Source: Pseudophaeomoniella oleicola (Eukaryota; Ascomycota; Eurotiomycetes; Phaeomoniellales; Phaeomoniellaceae). From it: 64,000 nt of DNA. The translations under genes and the position numbers were made by a program. The notes beneath the pieces are model-generated. The model ran no database searches and was not told where the DNA came from. It saw only the letters and a program-made list of their open reading frames with translations. This document shows positions 57,554 to 64,000 of the stretch, one piece after another; position 1 is the first letter of the stretch, and every line of letters begins with the position of its first letter. The DNA lies in assembly GCA_003868215.1 (NCBI GenBank), contig QWDQ01000009.1, positions 463,165 to 527,164 of the forward strand, given 5' to 3'.

Positions 57554-58505
57554 ACAACAGGCCCAACAACAGATACCGCCACAAGCGCCACCGCCTCCCT
57601 CGGCACATCACCTCTCTTCCGACGCACGACGGGAAGATCGAATGATTCCTACAAACCCGTATGGCGGGCGACAACCACTACAACCCGCACCACTTCAGCA
57701 AGTAGCAGGCCCGACCCAAGGACCTCCGGCCACATTTGCTAGACCAGGTCCGGACTCTCCCATGCGTGTGCAACAGCAGTCGAGCTTACCACGATTAAAT
57801 ACAGGCGAATTACAGATTCAAGGTCCCCCAAGCGGAGCACCCACCCAGTCCTTACATTCGATTCACCATTCTCAACCTAGTCAACAAGAACAGCAAGCAT
57901 CCCCAGGCATCTATTTCCACCACTGGGTACCGCCAGACAAGCAGCAGTCCTCCAACAACCCTCCCGCAACGCCTTCAAGTAAAAGCCAGCACAGCTCACC
58001 GTTCTCGCAGAGTCAGCAGTCACATCTGCGATCTGACCACCAGAATTCACCCAAGAAGCGCAAGGCCACTGGGAACCACCAAGCTCCCCCGCCGCCCACA
58101 TCACAGCCGGGCGATCGATCACCGCCCTATTCGCAGGGATCTTCAGCTGGTACCGACGATCGTCGTGAAGGCTATCATTCGCGGCAGCACAGTGCAGGAT
58201 CCTCTACGCGGGGTTACGACGCGGTACCACGGCCTAGCAGTCGACAACAACGACAGGAGGCCATGTCGGGCAGTAGCGGTGCCGGCACAACTGGCTCGAG
58301 TGGGTTAGGATCCAGTAAAGCGACTCCGATCTCCTCAAGCGCCGTGGACTACTCGATGCGGGCGTCGCATCATTCTGAAACGCACCAAAGCATGGACCCG
58401 GGCCACCGTCAATCTCGGTATGAGGCCAATGCGGAAATGAGGCTTCCCAATCCTGGTACTGCGACAAATTCGACAACCCCCAGATCGCCCAAACGGGAAA
58501 CCTAA
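56955..58505 (+). CDS. Uncharacterised polyglutamine protein with basic nuclear signal
   Basis: A single exon of 516 residues from the ATG at 56955; the ATG at 57048 (MIPSGLPAPAP) is an alternative start, since the first 31 residues look unlike the rest. A charged helix lies at about 100-140 (NWLQAKAEEDRRKQEEEKTR). A compact conserved-looking stretch follows (PPVMVPLIFAGMGGGSVPNVALEWAQHYFAQM, read 147-178), then a polyglutamine run (about 181-206) and a short conserved-looking IYFHHWVPP (319-327). A basic signal (SPKKRKATG, about 365-373) comes before a long Ser/Gln/His-rich tail. The layout suggests a nuclear regulator, perhaps a co-activator, but I cannot name the family. The glutamine run is CAG/CAA mixed and may vary in length between strains. 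Confidence 0.75.
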
Positions 58506-61500
58506 ATGAGCATATTTGGACATGAGCATTTTCAAGAAGAAGGATCATTGTTCAATCTCAAATTTTGATTGAGCTACGTTTTCTGCTGTCGATCACATCG
58601 GCTGTGGAACCGGTGGGAACATGGCAACGCCGGTCGACCATGCTCCGGGTCCAGCGAACTCTGAAAATGAGAAGAAAAAAATCAGGCAAGCAAAAGGAAG
58701 GCGTGTCATACGAAATGTGATGGAGCTTGGGTTTTGTTTTGCACGATGATGATGCTGATGGCTGGTGCATTTCGGGCAAACATGACGCATTTATTCTCCG
58801 AGCGAACACCTCTTTTGCCGTTGTCCCTACTTTAGGGCATTTTCCCAAAGACTTTCTTCCTTTGCCTCGAATCCAATGGTGGAGAGAAAGTGGTTCCTCG
58901 GCTGGCAGTCCCTTACCACGCGAGACGCAGAGAGAATATCGGCCCACATGGACTGCCAACTGCACGTCAAGGGAGGAGGATGAGGATGAGGTCAGGATGC
59001 AGCTGACGACAACCACCAATTTCGGCTTCCTTGAATGAGACCAGCGAGCACAGACTTCAACACAGTAGTAGATTCTGGCCAGTGCTCGACAAACCCAAAA
59101 ACGTGGACTCTTTTCGTGGGATACAAATCAAGGAATGAATAGATTCCATGAAATTTCGCATGGTCGCGGGGAATTAATTCAATTTCGCTTCCCTGACTGA
59201 AACTCTGTCCACCCGCCATCCCCAAATTTGAGCCGCGATCTCGACCAACGCACACACGAACCTACCAGCGCGATTGGGGTGTGAGAGCCCAATACTCAAT
59301 CCGAGCAAGATACCCAAAGTAGAGGAAGAAGCAGCAGAAGCAGAAGCAGAAGAGCAAGAAGTAGGGAAAACCGAGCGCGAGTTGCTTTCACAGCCAAAAT
59401 CACTGGATGATCTGGTCTGTGAATTGCTTCGAGTCCTGTCTCATCTGCACAAGATGCAGAAATTGCGGCTCTGTTTTCTATTTCCCTTCTTATTACCAAA
59501 TGGAGAGAAAACTTGGTTTCTTTTCTTCTTCTTTTTCACATGTATTTAGCTGCTTTTACTACACGATACCCAGTGAGAATTATGTTAACTTTTTTGATTT
59601 ACCACATGCCTTTTTTTTTTCTTTTCCTCTACGATTGCCGCCTTTGAGATGACAAAAGTCAACGTGGGTTTGCCAGAAATCGTTCGCTGTGCGGGCGAGA
59701 AATCGAAATTAGAGCTAAATAGAAAATGGTTCTTATCAATGGTCTGGCCTGTGTAGTGATTACATATCCATTCTGTTGCAAAAGTAATTACTCCGTAATA
59801 CTTGATCTCTGAGGAAAGAGATTCATACACCTGATGGCAGTGTCTGCAGACAGACCCGGAAAAAGAAGGCGTTTCATTGAATTACCACCCATTCAGTAAT
59901 TAGTAGGTAAGAAGCTGTCGATCCAGGGTCCTGCTCGCCTATCTTCAACAACGAAGGGAAGTTCCATCGCAACCGTAAGTTACGACGTAAGGATATGGTC
60001 ACTCACTCTCTTTGTTGCGATCTTAGATTTGTGGGAGGAGGAGGAGGAGGAGGAGGAGGAGGATGTTGATCATCACGTGGATCCAGGTACATTATCATTT
60101 TTAGTTACCATCTGCACATCATTTTCCCTCTTCTATTCTTGAATCATTGAAACAGCGCTTCATTCCTACCTCGACTAATTACCTACTACTAATTACCTAC
60201 TGCTAATTACGTTGGGCACAAAATGCAAATAAATAAAGAATAAGAAATAATTGGGCTTCTTTCAGGGTGGAGAGCGTATGTAATTACTACGGTAGAACTG
60301 ATTCATTCTTAGGATCAAAGTAAATCGCTTCTTCTTTCCTCAACAGGATGTAACTCATCTTGAGATCGACGAGTCGACTCTCTTTTTTTGAGTCAATGCA
60401 TCGAAGACATTACTAATTACCTCGTACTACGTACTAATACTACGGTAAACGACCCAAGAGCCGGCTCGCTCATCGAATAGTCTCAGGACCCTTGGCAAAG
60501 GGGCTTTGCTTTGCTTCTTCTCTTCTCTTCTCTTCTTCAGATCCGGATCGATCATCAGTCGGCTGCTCAGTTCAGATGCTACGTTACCTCAAGAGTAGAT
60601 CAGTACTACTACGACGTAGTAATAACTCACGGATCCTTGCCAATGGTCTCTCGTATGGAAGAAGCCGAACGATTGATCTGATTTGTGCACCTCGTCTAAT
60701 AACTGCCACCATCGTCAGCTTCCATAGTCACCACCACGTTAGATGGGAGACGAGACCCCATAGGAGATACCCCCCTTCCCCCGCGGTCATTCGGGCGCCA
60801 CATCTTCAGACCCTGTTCTGCTGTTCAGGTACCGAGCGACAAGGTACAAAGTACCGTCCATCCAAGATCCTGCAAACATTCTGTTGCCTCGAAACAACCA
60901 GACAATTGTTGCTGTTCATTACACAAGAATTCTTCCTCATTAGATATACGCGGGAAAGTTTCTCTTCAAATCCTTCATTTCTTTTGTACTACAATTTCTA
61001 AACCTTCATTGATTATTCCTTCCACGCCGTTCATACATCCTTGCATTTTCTCTCTGAATGGACCATGATCTACCTCGAGATGGTAAGTCGCCCGGCTTTT
61101 ACATGGTCCTTATCTTCGCCTGTTGGTGTGCCCAGAGCTTCTACACCGTCGTAAAGTCTCTTCCCACGGACCGAGGCCTCTCTTCCTAAAGTGGAAGTGG
61201 CTTTTCTTTCATCCTTGTGATGCTATTCATTCGTTTTCCTCCCTCGGACGCTATGGGCCAGTAGTCCAGATCTCTCAGATCTTTCCCCTCACCGTGCCGT
61301 CCCAGCTCCATGTTTCTGCCAGATCGAATGCCAAACGTGGTACGGGGATTGCCAAATACCCAAGTAGGTATCCCAACAATCGCATCTTTATCAAAGAGCG
61401 TTGTTTGGCGGGCGGCTCTTTTTGTATTCACTTCGTCAAATATATCCGTTCTATTCTGCAGTGAATAGAAGGCTTCGATACCTAGCCATTGTCATTGGAC

Positions 61501-61509
61501 AATACGACC
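58506..61509. other. Gene-free stretch of 3 kb
   Basis: This lies downstream of the polyglutamine gene and upstream of the esterase. It holds a GAA/GCA-rich tract (about 59318-59365), a GGA repeat (about 60031-60062), TAATTACCTACT repeats (60176-60210) and degenerate palindrome relatives (60424-60450, 60604-60623). Frames such as 60492-61001 lack domains. An unannotated leader exon is possible just upstream of the esterase. Confidence 0.5.
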
Positions 61510-63341
61510 ATGATGTATTTGCTTCCTTGGGTTGCTGCCATGGCAAGCATCGTCGTCCCAATGGCCAATGGCCTGGCTGAAGTGGAACGAAAGCGGTCAA
61601 CTACAGCTCAAGCTGTGCTTCCAACGGTCACGCTTGATGCAGGAATCATTATTGGTACCACGACCAGCATCCCATCGGCCACGGTGTCTGTGCATCAGTT
61701 TCTAGGTGTTCCGTTCGCAGTGAGTCCTCCCAAGCGCTTCTCGCCTCCGGAGAAAGTCAAACCGTGGACCATTCCGAAGAATACAACAACGCGAGCGCCG
61801 GCGTGTATGGAACAGTTTATGGGTATGTCGAAGAGGATGCTACAGCTTCTCAGCAGAGGCCCTAATTGTCGTCGGTGGGCTGACTTCTTTCTTGTCGCCA
61901 CCGCTCAGGCGATGCCGAGGCCGTCAACATCACAAAAACCGTCTTTGCATATCCCGACTCCGTTGAAAGCGAGGATTGTCTCTATCTGAATATATTTGTG
62001 CCTGCGACGCCGACCCAGAATAAGGCGGTTATGAACTGGCTCTTTCCGGGAAATTTGCTATTTGGAGACAGCTCCAGGCCACAGTACGATGGCAGCAGTC
62101 TTGCGAGCTTCCAAGATGTCATAGTGGTTGCAGGAAACTACCGCACTAACGGTATAGTAGCCCCTATGCAACGTCTGACCTGTTGTATCTTTTCTTACTG
62201 ATAATATCCTTGCACAGTGTTTGGGTTCTCTAATTCTCCTGAGATCCCCATCACCGAACGTAATGCCGGCTTCTACGATCAACGGCTGATTCTAGACTGG
62301 ATCCAACGTAACATCGCCGCCTTTGGAGGCTCCCCCGACAAGGTGCTAATCTTCGGCGAGTCCTCGGGTGCGTCCTCTGTCGACCGTCTGGTCACCACCA
62401 ACAACGCCCCCTTTCACGCCGCCATCGCGCAGTCCGGCTCTGCCTCGGTCAGCGCCTTCCCTGACTACTACACTACCTCATGGCCCACACTCGTCAACCT
62501 CACGAACTGCAGCACCGCTCTTTCGCAGCTAGCATGCGTCCGCTCCGTCGATGCCTTCACGATCAAGGACATCATCGAAAGCAATGCGCTGACCTTCGGG
62601 CCGGAAAACGACAACATCACCCAACTCGCGACGCCGAACCTGTACCGCCGCACCCAACATCTCTCCTCCTCGGTGCCGTACATGATTGGCACCAACGGCG
62701 GCGAAGGCTACCCGTTTATGATCGGATTCGACGACCTCGACACCGCCATCAACTACGACCTCTACAACCCGACGGCCTCGCAAATCTCGGCCATCGAAGC
62801 CGCCTACCCCATCACGACGACCACCGACCCAACAACCAACACAACAACCACCAACATCTACGACGTCGTCTCCCAACTCTTCACCGACGTCTACTTCACC
62901 TGCCCCGCCGGCCTGATCGCACGCACAACCGCCACCGCTGCCTCCCAACCCATCTACCGCTACCTCTTCAACCAATCCTACCCGAACCTCCAAGTCCTCC
63001 TTCCTGCCATCGACCTGCACAGCTACCACACGATCGAATGCAGCCTCGTCTTCGGCACCTACCCGACCCACAACGCCACGCCCGCCCAAATCCAAATGTC
63101 CGCCTACTTGCAGCGCGTCTGGGCCGATTTCGCCAAGGACCCCGTCGCGGGGACCGGGTGGAGGACCGTTGGCGGTGCGAACGAGTCGTTTGATTCCGAT
63201 GTGAGGGATATTGCAGAATTCGTTACTCTTGATGGTGACGGGGTGGAAGCCGGGGTCAGAATGAGGAGCGAAAGGGAGTTGGATGGCAGGTGTGGATTGT
63301 TCGAAGCGTTTTATGAGGGCATTACGTATCCTGCTTTTTGA
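61510..63341 (+). CDS. Secreted type-B carboxylesterase with altered oxyanion segment
   Basis: Three exons, 61510-61822, 61909-62151 and 62218-63341, give 559 residues. Residues 1-28 form a signal peptide (MMYLLPWVAAMASIVVPMANG). The alpha/beta-hydrolase fold of the cholinesterase-like family is clear: FLGVPFAVSPPKRFSPPEK, EDCLYLNIFVP, the nucleophile motif GESSGA (Ser234), the acid in GTNGGEGYPF (Glu348) and the histidine in HSYHTIECSLVFG (His456). The family hydrolyses carboxyl esters outside the cell. Unusually, the segment that normally reads with a GGG oxyanion loop is MNWLFPGNLLFGDSS, without the three glycines, so activity may be reduced or changed. Many NxS/T sites suggest glycosylation. 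The coding sequence is more GC-rich towards the 3' end. Confidence 0.9.
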
Positions 63342-64000
63342 AAAAGAAAAAAGTACTTGAAGAAGAAGAAGAGGGTAGATAGATATGTTGTAGCTCAGCT
63401 TAGGTATATATTTATATGTGTGTACATATATATATATATATATATAGGAGAAGCAAGCAAGCCAGCAAGCCAGCCGCGCAAATGGTAGGCATTGATTGAT
63501 TTTGAGGGTTTTGGAGGGTGGTTTGTTTTGACGTGATATTATTAATTAGAAGAGGAGGGAGGTAGGTATAATGAATGCATTATGTTGGATAAGGTATGTA
63601 TATTATTAGTAGGTACCTACCTAGGTACCTAGGCACGCAGGTCGCCAACCAACCAACCATATATGCTATTAGACCATCATTCACTCTCTCCCTCCCTCTT
63701 GGATGTACTACTAGAGGTCTCTACCATATAGGTAGGTAGGTAGGTAGGTAGGTACCAACGTAATATGTATCGATTCATCCATTCGATCTCATATCGTCAT
63801 TCAACCAACCAACCAGAACAAACGATCCCGTCCTATTTTTACCCGTCTTATCATACCATGCACAGGGACAAAACACACACACACACACACACACACACTC
63901 TCTCTCTCTCTCTCTCCCTCTCCCTCTCTCTCCCTCTCCCTCTCTCTCCCTCTCCCTCTCTCTCCCTCTCCCTCTCTCTCCCTCTCCCTCTCTCTCCCTC
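63342..64000. repeat. Simple-repeat-rich 3' flank at window end
   Basis: Downstream of the esterase lie a TA tract (about 63427-63446), TACCTAGGTACCTAGG palindromic sequence (63613-63631), a TAGG repeat (about 63730-63753), an AC tract (63872-63897) and a CT-rich minisatellite with a 16-bp period (CCCTCTCCCTCTCTCT) from about 63916 to the window end. No gene. Confidence 0.8.

Noticed and set aside
62480-63193. A long second frame inside the esterase gene, and an antisense frame at 62529-63095
   Set aside because: Both are by-products of GC-rich third positions. The esterase frame contains Glu348, His456 and the family segments.
63427-64000. Telomere or CRISPR-like repeat array at the right end
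   Set aside because: The repeats are simple TA, TAGG, AC and CT tracts without spacers, and no TTAGGG telomere repeats are present.

Overview
The window is nuclear DNA of a filamentous ascomycete (Pezizomycotina). The evidence is short introns of about 50-120 nt (one of 238 nt) with GT..AG ends and CTAAC/CTGAC-like branch sites, wide gene spacing, and families typical of this group: XlnR, DUF1996-WSC, DUF3112, a SigF-like NTF2 protein, fungal CorA-like proteins and a SUN protein. The class cannot be fixed from the sequence alone. Seventeen complete protein genes and one gene cut by the left edge are supported. For the spliced genes the proposed exons keep frame and sum to a multiple of three.

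Layout. 1-5.4 kb: 5' part of an amidohydrolase (minus), a seven-helix DUF3112 membrane protein (plus) and a secreted DUF1996-WSC protein (minus). 8-14 kb: a protein kinase fused to a von Willebrand A-like domain and a CorA-like membrane protein, tandem on the minus strand; this looks like accessory content. 15.7-20.3 kb: a SUN-domain nuclear envelope protein and a NIPA-type magnesium transporter (both minus). 21.6-29.1 kb: a proline-rich coiled-coil protein (plus), delta-COP (minus) and a very acidic protein of unknown function (plus). 30.6-36.4 kb: the (hemi)cellulase activator xlnR and a GILT-like membrane thiol-reductase relative (both minus). 38.2-43.1 kb: an atypical hexokinase (plus) and an OPT transporter (minus), convergent. 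44-51.4 kb: a transcription-factor-like protein without a zinc cluster and a SigF-like NTF2 protein (both minus), then a TBC Rab-GAP (plus). 51.4-57 kb: 5.6 kb with no convincing gene. 57-63.3 kb: a polyglutamine protein and a secreted type-B carboxylesterase (both plus). The right end is simple-sequence repeat.

There is no operon-like organisation. Most genes are housekeeping or regulatory and work independently. A loose carbon-acquisition theme (XlnR, atypical hexokinase, OPT transporter, secreted esterase, secreted DUF1996-WSC protein) can be noted, but the sequence shows no functional linkage. The observations most worth following are seven perfect copies of a 12-bp palindrome (TACTACGTAGTA) in non-coding DNA, a probable assembly artefact just past the 3' end of xlnR, the kinase-vWA fusion with a degenerate metal site, the esterase with an altered oxyanion-hole segment, and two stop-free introns of 3n length that would be mis-annotated as coding. 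I did not find a convincing undescribed multigene system.
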